In this document: piece after piece, positions 43,531-51,875 of the stretch
Position numbering within the stretch: position 1 is the first letter of the stretch
Layout: the number at the start of each line of letters is the position of its first letter
Assembly (NCBI GenBank): GCA_031407985.1
Contig: JANOJB010000133.1
Coordinates: 10,570 to 74,569, forward strand
DNA: 64,000 nt
Direction: 5' to 3'
DNA from: FEN-1088 sp031407985
GTDB taxonomy: Bacteria; Myxococcota_A; Polyangia; Fen-1088
Program-made: the position numbers and the translations under genes
The notes under the pieces: generated by a model
Seen by the model: only the letters and a program-made list of their open reading frames with translations
What the model was told of the DNA's origin: nothing
The model's database searches: none

Positions 43531-44343
43531 ATGAACATCGCCGTGCTTGGCGCGGCCGGTCGCATGGGTTGCGCCATCGTGCGCGTGATCGCCGAAACGT
43601 CCGGGGCCGCGCTGGCGGCTGCGGTCGAACACGCGGCCAGCCCGCACCTGGGACAGGATGCCGGCAGGGCGGCGGGACTTCCGGTGGGCGCGAAAACCGA
43701 TGGCGTCGTCATACGTGATCAGTTGCCGACGGCCGGCGCGGCGACGGTGTGGATCGATTTTTCTTCCGCGGCGGCGACGGTGACGACGGCGGCGGCCGCG
43801 GCCGATCGGGGCGCGGCCTTGATCGTGGGAACGACCGGAGTCGATGCCGCCGGCAAGCAAGCACTCGCGGAGGCGGCCCGCCGTGTCCCGGTTGTGTTCA
43901 CGCCGAACATGTCGGTCGGGATCAACGTGCTGCTTCGTCTGGTCGCGGACGCGGCCCGGATGCTGGGGCCCGATTACGATCTGGAAATTGTCGAAACCCA
44001 CCACCGTCTGAAACGCGACGCCCCCTCGGGAACGGCGCTGCGCCTGGCGGAGGCCCTGGCAGCCGCGACCGGACGCGATCTGGCGCGCGATGCCCGTTAT
44101 GCACGGCACGGCGACATCGGACCGCGCACATCGGGTGAGATCGGCATTCAGACCCTGCGCGGTGGCGACGTCGTGGGCGATCACACGGTGTTCTTCCTGG
44201 GCGCGGGTGAACGCATCGAAATCACGCACAAGGCGTCGTCACGGGACACCTTCGCCCGAGGCGCGGTCCGCGCGGCCCTGTGGACCAAGGGCCGTGCGCC
44301 CGGGCTGTACGACATGCGCGACGTGCTGGGTCTGTCCCCGTAA
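43531..44343 (+). CDS. dapB: 4-Hydroxy-tetrahydrodipicolinate reductase
   Basis: The product is 270 residues from ATG 43531, with GGAG just upstream; the in-frame ATG at 43519 has no ribosome site. The NAD(P) loop is VLGAAGRMG, the substrate site is EIVETHHRLKRDAPSGTA, and IVGTTG is also present. It completes the DapA-DapB pair that supplies peptidoglycan precursors. Confidence 0.95.
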   Translation: MNIAVLGAAGRMGCAIVRVIAETSGAALAAAVEHAASPHLGQDAGRAAGLPVGAKTDGVVIRDQLPTAGAATVWIDFSSAAATVTTAAAAADRGAALIVGTTGVDAAGKQALAEAARRVPVVFTPNMSVGINVLLRLVADAARMLGPDYDLEIVETHHRLKRDAPSGTALRLAEALAAATGRDLARDARYARHGDIGPRTSGEIGIQTLRGGDVVGDHTVFFLGAGERIEITHKASSRDTFARGAVRAALWTKGRAPGLYDMRDVLGLSP

Positions 44344-44696
44344 ATTTGGCCGATGTATCGAGTTGAACGCGTAGCGTGGACTCGGGCGCCTTGCAGCACG
44401 TCCGCGTGCTGAACTCGATTCGAATATCCGATGAGGTGCTTCAGGCGTTCATCGCGCGCCGACCACGGGAGCCATGAGGCCGGGCGGGCAGGTGATCCAC
44501 CGACGGCCGAGGCAAACCGTGTCGGCTAGCGACCGATCCGAGCGCGACCCGACAGGCGCTGACCATCCCGGGAAGCACCGCCGATATGGAGGTGCGCGAC
44601 GTGCTGGTGGCGGACAACGCCGCCTACGTCTCGATGGCGGGGTTCGCCCCCCGCTATCGGCGGCCATTATTGGTGGCTCTCTTCACAGCCTCGACT
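44344..44696. other. Convergent intergenic region with a stem-loop
   Basis: No gene is supported. Short plus-strand frames exist but give Arg-rich sequence with no ribosome site. A perfect 7-base stem CAGCACG/CGTGCTG with loop TCCG is at 44394-44411, about 50 bases after dapB, and is framed by outer arms ATCGAGTT (44357-44364) and AACTCGAT (44412-44419). It could fold as a larger structure at the end of the dapB message. Confidence 0.45.
44394..44411. terminator. Stem-loop after dapB
   Basis: A 7-base perfect stem with a 4-base loop follows dapB, without a T-tract. It could stop or stabilise transcripts from both converging sides. Confidence 0.35.
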
Positions 44697-45734
44697 TCAG
44701 CGCACGCAGCGCACGCCGAACATCTGGTCGACCAAAGGCCCTCCCGTCACCAAAATGTTTCTGACGGTGCCAAACATAAAGTCGACGAAAAAGGCGTTCC
44801 TTAAATTGTGCACGTCCGGATTCGACGTCCAGTAGAAGCGTGCGGCCCCCTGGGGGGGCACTCTATCGGGAAACACACTGACGTCGATGGTCGGGGTTCC
44901 ATTCTGTTGTGTGATGAGGGTGAGAAGTTCGCCGGCCGTTGGTACTCGCCAGCCACCGCCGCTGAAACTGAGACCGCTGCAAAACGATTGTGCGTTCGCA
45001 AAGGTATGTTCAGATCCCGTCGCCATTCCTTGCCAGGTCAATCCGGTCCAGTTGTCCCTAACCGTATTGTTGGGGGCAGCTCCCTCTACAACGTAATGTT
45101 GTGTTGCTGTCGTGTGAACCACGTGAGTGCGTACGCACCGTGTTCGTGCTTTGGCAAATCCACTCGGCGCATCTATCCCGCCCGAGTTCATTTGGGCAAG
45201 CCACAGGCCGAAGACCGTCTGGTCCGCTGATGACGACGTGGAACTCCAAAAAGAGCCCGATCCGGTGTCGGCCAACTCGGGTATCACTTTCATTGCCGTT
45301 GGAGGCGCCTCGCTGGCGTAGTCGACGAGACTTATCAATTCGATCAGACGCGGCAACCGCCAGTCTTCGTAGGCTCCCGTTCGCACCCCGGAACAGCGCA
45401 TGAGGACGTCCTCATCCACATAGGAAACCTCCTCCGGACGAGCCGTTCTTTGCCACATCAGCCCCGTGACAAGGTCGACGACGACGTCCGGCATACTTAC
45501 GTCGTAGCGAGCCGGATTTGGAAGGCCCGAGCCCGGCGAGTTCGGCATGGGCCAACACGCCCAATCGCCACAATCCACCGTTGGTACTTGCGTCGCATCG
45601 GCGCCCATGTCTCCTCCGGTACCTTCCGGTCCCCCATCGTGGGGTACGACGGGCTGGCCCAGGCGGCCACACGCGCACGCCGCCACAATGGCGATTGGCC
45701 ACGACAGCCTGGAACTGGAGAGAAATGACGTCAT
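44697..45734 (-). CDS. DUF1566 (Lcl-like) lipoprotein, two repeats
   Basis: The product is about 345 residues from ATG 45734, giving a signal that ends IVAAC or ACAC. An upstream leader in the same frame would overlap the neighbouring gene. An acidic, Gly-rich linker follows. Two DUF1566 modules are visible: VVVDLVTGLMWQRTA to DWRLPRLIELISLVDY, and VRDNWTGLTWQGMA to GWRVPTAGELLTLI, the second ending FGVRCVR. DUF1566 resembles the adhesive domain of the Legionella collagen-like protein. It is a probable surface protein. It lies 31 bases after the cytochrome-type gene on the same strand. Confidence 0.85.
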   Translation of the reverse strand: MTSFLSSSRLSWPIAIVAACACGRLGQPVVPHDGGPEGTGGDMGADATQVPTVDCGDWACWPMPNSPGSGLPNPARYDVSMPDVVVDLVTGLMWQRTARPEEVSYVDEDVLMRCSGVRTGAYEDWRLPRLIELISLVDYASEAPPTAMKVIPELADTGSGSFWSSTSSSADQTVFGLWLAQMNSGGIDAPSGFAKARTRCVRTHVVHTTATQHYVVEGAAPNNTVRDNWTGLTWQGMATGSEHTFANAQSFCSGLSFSGGGWRVPTAGELLTLITQQNGTPTIDVSVFPDRVPPQGAARFYWTSNPDVHNLRNAFFVDFMFGTVRNILVTGGPLVDQMFGVRCVR

Positions 45735-45765
45735 GGGACTAAGCGGCCGTGGCCAGTGTCGACTA

Positions 45766-47346
45766 TCAGTACTCGATGGCGTCAAGATAGATCGGCCCAA
45801 CGAATGGGCTACTCGTATAAATCTTGATGCCGAGTTCGTTGAACGGGCCAACGGCCGTTGCGGGTACGTTTACCGTCAAAGTGACCCATGCGTCTGGCGG
45901 CAGGTTCGGATACCAACCGGCCGTCCAGGTCCAGTTGCCGTCCATGAAGTACGGTTGGATGGCGGTGATGGGTGTTCCGCTGGGAATGAACACTCGAAAG
46001 GCTACTGAGGTCCCAGGCTGCGGCGAAATAGTTGGTTTGACAAACACCCGGCCATCGGTCGCGGTGGCGGCCAGATTGATCCGCAGGGCACGTGGCGTGT
46101 TGAAACCACCCACCGCCGACGAGGACTGACTGCTCTGTACGCTTCCTACCGCGCCAGGCCACCCGGCCTTCTGTTCAAATTCATATTGGGAATTTCCTCG
46201 CGGAGGAGCCGACGGTCCCTGCGCAAGCGCACCAGCGAAGCGGAGATTGTCCAACAGGATAGGTGGCGCGCCATTCGGAGTATTGACCGCTAGGCCGAAC
46301 CGAACACCGGCTTGCTGAGTGAGCAGAGACGCCTTGATGGCGCTAGGAATGGAAAAAATCGCGGTACGCCACCCCGTCCCACCAGGCGTCAATTCTACCT
46401 GGCCAATAAACTGATTGATCTGCCAAGTGCCAGGAATGGTTATGTAGCCTTGCACGGCGCCCAGCCAGTACGCATTCGGCTGGCCGTTCGGCGGGACATA
46501 CACGTCCAGCTTCACCTGATCGCCGATTTCCGGTAGGAACCAGGTTTCAATCGGAACCGAGGACAAGCTGACGTAGCCGCTGGCATTCACCGACGTGGCG
46601 CCGATCCCTTGGGTAAAAGTCACGGAATTCAACGATGTGGTGCCAAGCGAGGGCACCCACTGGCTCGGCGTATCGAAGGACATGCTCTTCATTGCCGGGT
46701 TCAGACCGGGCAAGGGCATCCTGCCGCAAGCCTCTCGGAGTGCATTGTATTCAGGTAGCATTGAGTCCGGAATCGGCCGGTTGCCGAGGGGCATGGTCTT
46801 CGCTGAGGCCGCGTCACCCTCACCGACCGTCCACAGCAGAATGTCGCACGCGTTCGCCGTTGCCCGGGACAGGTCAGGGAATGCCCCAAAGGGAGCGGTT
46901 GGGCCGTGACAGGCTCCACAGGTAAGATTCGACGGCGGTGGGTTAGCCGGCATCGTGGCCGGGTGAATGGGCTCGTAGCGCATGTCCGAATTGAGAAAGG
47001 GGATCATCGGGTTGGCAGCATCCCCCAGACTTCCAAAGCCAGTCGGATCTCCCGGTTGCGTGGGCGAAAACCCTGGATGAACGATGAACGCGTTCCTCCC
47101 GACGTGACACGAGGTACAACTGATGGCCAGTTCGGTCCCGCCCACGAAGTCACGGACCCCTGGGCGCTGAATGTTGTACACGCCCTGCGTTCGCGCTTTT
47201 GGGCCGTTGGTATCGAAGAAGCAGGTCTTTCCGCTGTTCTTGCGCTGGCAAATCACGCCAATAGCGGAGAACTGGTTGCTATTGCCCGCGAACCGAGGAC
47301 GACCATGAAGTTGCCTCGAATACCGATACGCGGCGACTTGGTTCAC
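45766..47346 (-). CDS. Cytochrome c-type protein with carbohydrate-binding-like domains, possibly 5'-truncated
   Basis: The product is 526 residues from GTG 47346, which has a GGGAGG ribosome site 6 bases upstream. Two heme motifs, CTSCH and CGACH, are in the N-terminal third after CQRKNSGKTCFFDTN. Two beta-sandwich modules follow (VPIETWFLPEIGDQVKLDVYV, and TSVAFRVFIPSGTPIT) ending in IYLDAIEY. Proteins with c hemes must be exported, yet no signal peptide is visible at this start. The frame continues upstream but overlaps murQ on the other strand. The gene may have lost its 5' end, or contain a frameshift. Function unknown. Confidence 0.65.
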   Translation of the reverse strand: MNQVAAYRYSRQLHGRPRFAGNSNQFSAIGVICQRKNSGKTCFFDTNGPKARTQGVYNIQRPGVRDFVGGTELAISCTSCHVGRNAFIVHPGFSPTQPGDPTGFGSLGDAANPMIPFLNSDMRYEPIHPATMPANPPPSNLTCGACHGPTAPFGAFPDLSRATANACDILLWTVGEGDAASAKTMPLGNRPIPDSMLPEYNALREACGRMPLPGLNPAMKSMSFDTPSQWVPSLGTTSLNSVTFTQGIGATSVNASGYVSLSSVPIETWFLPEIGDQVKLDVYVPPNGQPNAYWLGAVQGYITIPGTWQINQFIGQVELTPGGTGWRTAIFSIPSAIKASLLTQQAGVRFGLAVNTPNGAPPILLDNLRFAGALAQGPSAPPRGNSQYEFEQKAGWPGAVGSVQSSQSSSAVGGFNTPRALRINLAATATDGRVFVKPTISPQPGTSVAFRVFIPSGTPITAIQPYFMDGNWTWTAGWYPNLPPDAWVTLTVNVPATAVGPFNELGIKIYTSSPFVGPIYLDAIEY

Positions 47347-47460
47347 GACAGGCCTCCCACATCCAGCGGGTATCGAGGACGGGTGGAAGCCCCGGCGCGG
47401 AACGGGTAATTCGCGACCCAGACCGCGAAACACTATCATCGCCTGTCGAAAGTCCCGTTC

Positions 47461-48450
47461 ATGGCCCGCCGTCCATCCAAAACCTCCCCGCGCGGCGGCG
47501 CATCCGCCGCCACCGACGCCACCGACCTTCCCGACTTCGGCGCGCTGCCGACGGAAGCGCGGCATCCGCTGACGGGCGATCTCGATAGCTGGCGGCCCGA
47601 AGAGATCGTCAAGCTGATGCTGGACGAGGAGATCTCGGGCGTCCGCGCCGCGCGCGCCCGGGCCGCGTTGATTGGCCGTGCGGCACAGTTGGTCGCCGAT
47701 CGCCTGGCGGGGGGCGGACGCCTTGTCTACGTCGGGGCGGGAACCTCCGGACGGCTTGGCAGCCTGGACGCGGTGGAATGTGTTCCCACGTTCGGGGTGC
47801 CGCCATCGCTGGTGGCGGCCGTGATCGCCGGAGGCCCGGTGGCCCTGACCCGCTCGGTGGAGGGCGCCGAGGACAACGCACGCGACGCCGAGGCGCGCAT
47901 GCGGCGTATCGCCGTTGCCCCCGCCGACGCTGTCTGTTGCATCGCCGCCTCGGGCGTCACCCGGTTCGCGCACAGCGCCCTCGAATACGCGCGCTTTCGG
48001 CGGGCGGCGACGGTGTTCATCACGTGCGGGCCGGTCGACAACGCAGCCGATCTGGCCGACGTGGTCATCGACGTTCAGACCGGTCCCGAGGTGATCGCCG
48101 GATCGACACGACTGAAAGCCGGGACCGCGACGAAGGTGGTTCTGAACGCCATCTCCACCACCGCTTTCATTTTGCTGGGAAAAACCTACGCCGGGCTGAT
48201 GGTCGACGTTCGCCCGACCAATGCCAAACTTTGGGCGCGGGCGGCGCGCATCGTGACGATTCTGACCGGGCTTGACGATGCTGAGGCCCGCGCGCTGATC
48301 GAAAAGGCCGGCGGCCGCGCGAAGGTCGCCATCGTCATGCACCACGCCCGCGTGGGGGCTGCCCGGGCGCGCGAGCTGTTGATCGAACACAAGGGCAAAT
48401 TGCGCGCGATCATCGGCGACATATCACCGACGGGAACGGTTTTGCCGTGA
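47461..48450 (+). CDS. murQ: N-acetylmuramic acid 6-phosphate etherase
   Basis: The product is 329 residues. A Ser/Ala-rich leader precedes the SIS-type fold. GAGTSGRLGSLDAVECVPTFG carries the catalytic Glu, and RPTNAKLWARAARI is a further family signature. It cleaves the lactyl ether of MurNAc-6-phosphate to GlcNAc-6-phosphate. Its stop overlaps anmK by GTGA, giving the last two steps of anhydro-MurNAc recycling in one unit. Confidence 0.96.
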   Translation: MARRPSKTSPRGGASAATDATDLPDFGALPTEARHPLTGDLDSWRPEEIVKLMLDEEISGVRAARARAALIGRAAQLVADRLAGGGRLVYVGAGTSGRLGSLDAVECVPTFGVPPSLVAAVIAGGPVALTRSVEGAEDNARDAEARMRRIAVAPADAVCCIAASGVTRFAHSALEYARFRRAATVFITCGPVDNAADLADVVIDVQTGPEVIAGSTRLKAGTATKVVLNAISTTAFILLGKTYAGLMVDVRPTNAKLWARAARIVTILTGLDDAEARALIEKAGGRAKVAIVMHHARVGAARARELLIEHKGKLRAIIGDISPTGTVLP

Positions 48451-49616
48451 CGACGTCCGCCGATCCCCTGCTGCGGTTCATCGGGCTGCGTGACTTGCCG
48501 TCGCGTCTGGTGATCGGGCTCCTGTCTGGAACCAGTGCCGACGGTACCGACGCGGCGCTGTGCGAGATCTTCGGCGCGGGCGAATCGACCCGGTTCACGC
48601 TGCTCGGCTTCGTCACGACACCGTTCACCCGCCCACTGCGCGAACGGATCTTCGCCCTGTCCGAGGCGAACGCGGTCGAACTGTGCGATCTGGACGTGCT
48701 GCTGGGCGAAGCGTTCGCCGAGGCCGCACGCCAGGTGACGCTGCAGGCCGGCGTCTCCCTGGCCGACGTGCATCTGATTGGATCGCACGGACAGACCGCC
48801 GTCCACCATCCCCGCTCGGCGGGCAACCTGGGCGCCACGCTGCAAATCGGCGAAGCCGCCGTGATCGCCGAAAGATGCGGTTTGCCGGTGATCTCGGATT
48901 TTCGCGTACGTGACGTGGCCGCGGGTGGCGAAGGGGCACCACTGGTCCCGTTGGTGGACTACCTGCTGTTCAGAAAGGCCGGGGTCAGGCGTGCGCTACA
49001 AAACATCGGAGGCATCGCCAACGTAACTCTGGTCGGCGACACGTTGAATCAGGTGGTGGCGTTCGACAACGGTCCCGGGAATATGCCCCTTGATGCGGTG
49101 GCGCGGGCGGCATCGGGCGGCACCGAACCCTTTGACAAGGACGGCGCACGCGCCGCCCGCGGACAGATCGATCGTGCCTTGCTGGCCGAGTTGCACCGGC
49201 ACCCTTACCTGGCTCATCCGGTGCCGAAAACCACCGGCCGCGAGCTGTTCGGGCGGGACTTCGTGTATCCGCTGCTGGGGCGGTACGAAAATAGACTTGA
49301 CGATCTGTTGGCGACCCTGACCCGGTTCACGGCCGAAGCGATCGCGCGCAGTTACCACGAACTTCTGCCGGCCCCGCCCGACGAGGTCTATGTCTCGGGG
49401 GGCGGCGCGCTGAACACGACGCTGATGGGGCACCTCGCCGAACTGTTGGCGCCGGTTGCGGTCGGCACCACGACGGCGCTGGGCATGGATCCGAAGGCAA
49501 AGGAAGCGATTGCCTTCGCGGTACTGGCCAATGAAACTCTGTTCGGCCACCCGGGAAACATTCCGGCGGCGACGGGAGCTGCGGGGCCTCGGGTTTTGGG
49601 TAAGATAACGTTCTAG
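48447..49616 (+). CDS. anmK: Anhydro-N-acetylmuramic acid kinase
   Basis: The product is 389 residues from the GTG in the GTGA overlap. ATP-site motif LLSGTSADGTDAALCEI, then IGSHGQTAVHHP, DNGPGNMPLDAVAR and YVSGGGALNTTLM match the family. It phosphorylates and opens 1,6-anhydro-MurNAc released by NagZ, feeding MurQ. The enzyme uses SADGTD where many have SMDGVD; the Asp is kept. Confidence 0.96.
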   Translation: MTTSADPLLRFIGLRDLPSRLVIGLLSGTSADGTDAALCEIFGAGESTRFTLLGFVTTPFTRPLRERIFALSEANAVELCDLDVLLGEAFAEAARQVTLQAGVSLADVHLIGSHGQTAVHHPRSAGNLGATLQIGEAAVIAERCGLPVISDFRVRDVAAGGEGAPLVPLVDYLLFRKAGVRRALQNIGGIANVTLVGDTLNQVVAFDNGPGNMPLDAVARAASGGTEPFDKDGARAARGQIDRALLAELHRHPYLAHPVPKTTGRELFGRDFVYPLLGRYENRLDDLLATLTRFTAEAIARSYHELLPAPPDEVYVSGGGALNTTLMGHLAELLAPVAVGTTTALGMDPKAKEAIAFAVLANETLFGHPGNIPAATGAAGPRVLGKITF

Positions 49617-49643
49617 TTAGGTCACCTTCAGCGGGGAAACATC

Positions 49644-50858
49644 ATGCGAAACGAACTTCGAAAATGGGCCCGAATCGGTCTGCTGGCGCCCGTGGCGCTT
49701 TCACTTGTGCAGTGCAACGGCGACACGACACAGGTCGTCTGCCTGGCCGACCTGAGCACGACGGATGCCGGAAAGAAGGTTCAGGCGTTCATCGACACAT
49801 CGAACGCCCTGATCACCGCCGCCGGTGAGATCGACAGTGACATGCTGAACGTGTGCAAGGCGATGGCGAGCGATCTTGGAATACCTTCGTCCGAGTTGGA
49901 ACCAGCCGCAGCGAACGAGAAATCCCCGGGGGCCGCGACCGACGCCGCCTGCCGCCGCGTCAAGACGGAGATCGACGAGATCGTCCGTGGCGATTTGGTC
50001 GTGAATGCGCGGCTGGCGATCATCTACACGCCGCCGGTCTGCACGATCGACACTGGGGCCCAGCTGCGGTGCGAACAGCAATGCGATCCCAAAACCATCA
50101 CGGTCACCCGACTGGAATGCAAGCCGGGGAAATTTTACGGCCAGTGCATGGGCACCTGCATGGGCAGTTGCACCGCGAATTGCGGGGCGACATGCACGGG
50201 ATCGTGCACGGGGATGTGCACGGGAACCTGTTCGGGGAATTGCAACGGGATGTGCACCGGAACCTGCGCCGCTCAAAACACGAACGGCACCTGCTACGGC
50301 GCCTGCCAGGGAACCTGCACCGGAACCTGCGACGGCAGCTGCACGGGCACCTGCAACGCCAGCTGCCAGGGTAGCTGCGGCGCCACGTGCGAGGGTTCTT
50401 GCGAGGGCGAGTGCTCGGTATGGGTTCAGCCGCCTCAATGCACCGAGGTCCAGGAGGTCACGACCGTCCAGGAGTGCAAGACCACCTGCGACGCGCGCGC
50501 GCACTTTGAGGCAACTTGCACCGAACCGGCGCTGACCGTCAGCTATGGCTACGCGGCGACGGTCGCCCAAAAAGCGGCGCTGGACAAGCTGGTGACGGCG
50601 CTTCGAAATAACTACGCGCGGCTTCTGAAGGTAGGCTTTCGCTCCGCCAAGGTCGTAAAGGACGCGGCGACCGGATACGCGCTGGCTCTTGACGGTGCCG
50701 CGACGACTGCCCAGCAGGTTGGCCTGGGGGCCAGCGCTTGCGTGGCCGACGCCATCACCCGTGTGGCGGGAGCGGTCTCGAAGGTCGATGTCAGCGTCAG
50801 CGTCAGCATCTCGGTGACTGCCAGCGTCTCGGCCATGGGCGGCGTTGCCGCCCCGTAA
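49644..50858 (+). CDS. Lipoprotein with a long CXXX cysteine repeat
   Basis: The product is 404 residues with a GGGGAAA ribosome site. The signal ends LSLVQC (Cys 24; Gln before Cys is unusual). Residues 30-165 form a helical and beta domain with scattered Cys. From C168 to C257 there are 22 cysteines, nearly all four residues apart (CMGT CMGS CTAN CGAT CTGS CTGM and so on), broken once by AAQNTNGT. A C-terminal helical domain of about 130 residues (AATVAQKAALDKLVTALRNN) ends in an alternating VSVSVSISV strand. The repeat could form a disulfide ladder or bind metal. No known function. Confidence 0.8.
   Translation: MRNELRKWARIGLLAPVALSLVQCNGDTTQVVCLADLSTTDAGKKVQAFIDTSNALITAAGEIDSDMLNVCKAMASDLGIPSSELEPAAANEKSPGAATDAACRRVKTEIDEIVRGDLVVNARLAIIYTPPVCTIDTGAQLRCEQQCDPKTITVTRLECKPGKFYGQCMGTCMGSCTANCGATCTGSCTGMCTGTCSGNCNGMCTGTCAAQNTNGTCYGACQGTCTGTCDGSCTGTCNASCQGSCGATCEGSCEGECSVWVQPPQCTEVQEVTTVQECKTTCDARAHFEATCTEPALTVSYGYAATVAQKAALDKLVTALRNNYARLLKVGFRSAKVVKDAATGYALALDGAATTAQQVGLGASACVADAITRVAGAVSKVDVSVSVSISVTASVSAMGGVAAP
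50145..50414 (+). repeat. 12-base repeat encoding CXGX units
   Basis: Degenerate TGC-NNG-GGN-NNN units encode the Cys ladder of the lipoprotein. The DNA repeat drifts at many positions while Cys and the central Gly are kept, so selection on the protein is likely. Confidence 0.85.
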
Positions 50859-50867
50859 CGGGCAGTC

Positions 50868-51875
50868 CTAAACGACGATCCCGAACAACGGCAGATCCGT
50901 CACGTATTTCAGCCCCCGCGGCGCATCGAGAACCGCGGCGATTGCGTTAATCACCGTACCGACGGTGCCGCGATCGCCGTGTGTTCCGCCCGCCACCAGA
51001 ACATCCAGCGGCGGATCCCCGTCGATACGAATGCGATCGTGCGGATCGGGAGCGTCCACCGACATCTCCAGATCTAGACGGACGATCGCTTCCCCCGCCA
51101 CCATGCCGATCGCGCTCTGCCGCAACCCCGCGACCATTCCGGGAGCGATCCCGGCACGCGGCGCGGCTTCGGTCGAAACGACAGGATCGATGGTCGAACG
51201 AATTTCGCTGAAGTTCAATCCCAGCCCCGCGCCCAACAACGCGCAGGATTCGGGAAGCCCACGGTGGCCAAACCGGCGCGACGCGACGCCGGCCTGAAAT
51301 TCGGCGACCGACAATCCCGCGCCCACCTTGGCACGCAACGGACCGCGCCGCTTGGCCGCATCGACGACGCGTTCGACGGTCACGCGCCGCACCGACACGC
51401 AGGCGCCCACCAGCGCCAGCGGCAGCCGATCCATCACAAAGCCAGGATTCACCCCGGTTCCCAGGACCGTGATGTCGCCTTTGCGCGCGATGCTGTCGAT
51501 CCGGGTCGCCAGATCGGGTGTCGCCAGATCCGCGTACGCCAGATCCTCGCAACTGGACACCACATGAATACCCCGCGCCGCCGCCTGCTCGCACAGGGGC
51601 AATATCTCGGCGGTGCCGGACGTCGTCAGCACGACCGCAACGTCGCTGGGAATCAGCATCGCCTCGGAAAATCGTGCCGTGACCAACACCCCCAGCGGCC
51701 CGATCCCCGCGACCACGCCCGCGTCCTGCCCCGCGAACGCCGGATCGACGGCGGCGACCACATGCACCGACGATTTCGCCTGCAAGGCCTTCAAGACCTC
51801 GCGACCAATGGCGCCAAGCCCCACCAGCGTCACCCGGGTTGGCCCCGTCGTTCCCTCCACGGATGCGGCGGTCAT
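50868..51875 (-). CDS. NAD(P)-dependent dehydrogenase of the DapB/diaminopentanoate dehydrogenase type
   Basis: The product is 335 residues. A Rossmann loop VTLVGLGAIGREVLKAL opens the protein; the substrate region has CEDLAY and VLGTGVNPGFVMDRLPL, as in 2,4-diaminopentanoate dehydrogenases and other DapB-like enzymes. It lacks the DapB HHRLKRDAPSG site, so it is not a second DapB. Substrate unknown, probably an amine or amino acid. Its ATG overlaps the stop of the methyltransferase/coiled-coil gene (ATGA), so the two are coupled. Confidence 0.8.
   Translation of the reverse strand: MTAASVEGTTGPTRVTLVGLGAIGREVLKALQAKSSVHVVAAVDPAFAGQDAGVVAGIGPLGVLVTARFSEAMLIPSDVAVVLTTSGTAEILPLCEQAAARGIHVVSSCEDLAYADLATPDLATRIDSIARKGDITVLGTGVNPGFVMDRLPLALVGACVSVRRVTVERVVDAAKRRGPLRAKVGAGLSVAEFQAGVASRRFGHRGLPESCALLGAGLGLNFSEIRSTIDPVVSTEAAPRAGIAPGMVAGLRQSAIGMVAGEAIVRLDLEMSVDAPDPHDRIRIDGDPPLDVLVAGGTHGDRGTVGTVINAIAAVLDAPRGLKYVTDLPLFGIVV

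Noticed and set aside
44474..44764. Small plus-strand frames after dapB
   Set aside because: Arg/Gly-rich composition, no ribosome site, and partial overlap with the DUF1566 gene on the other strand.
47347..48390. N-terminal extension of the minus-strand cytochrome gene into murQ
   Set aside because: The extension is antisense to murQ and is Arg/Gly-rich with no signal peptide; the ribosome site supports the start at 47346.
50868..51875. Second dapB gene
   Set aside because: The Rossmann part is DapB-like but the substrate-binding HHRLKRDAPSG motif is absent.
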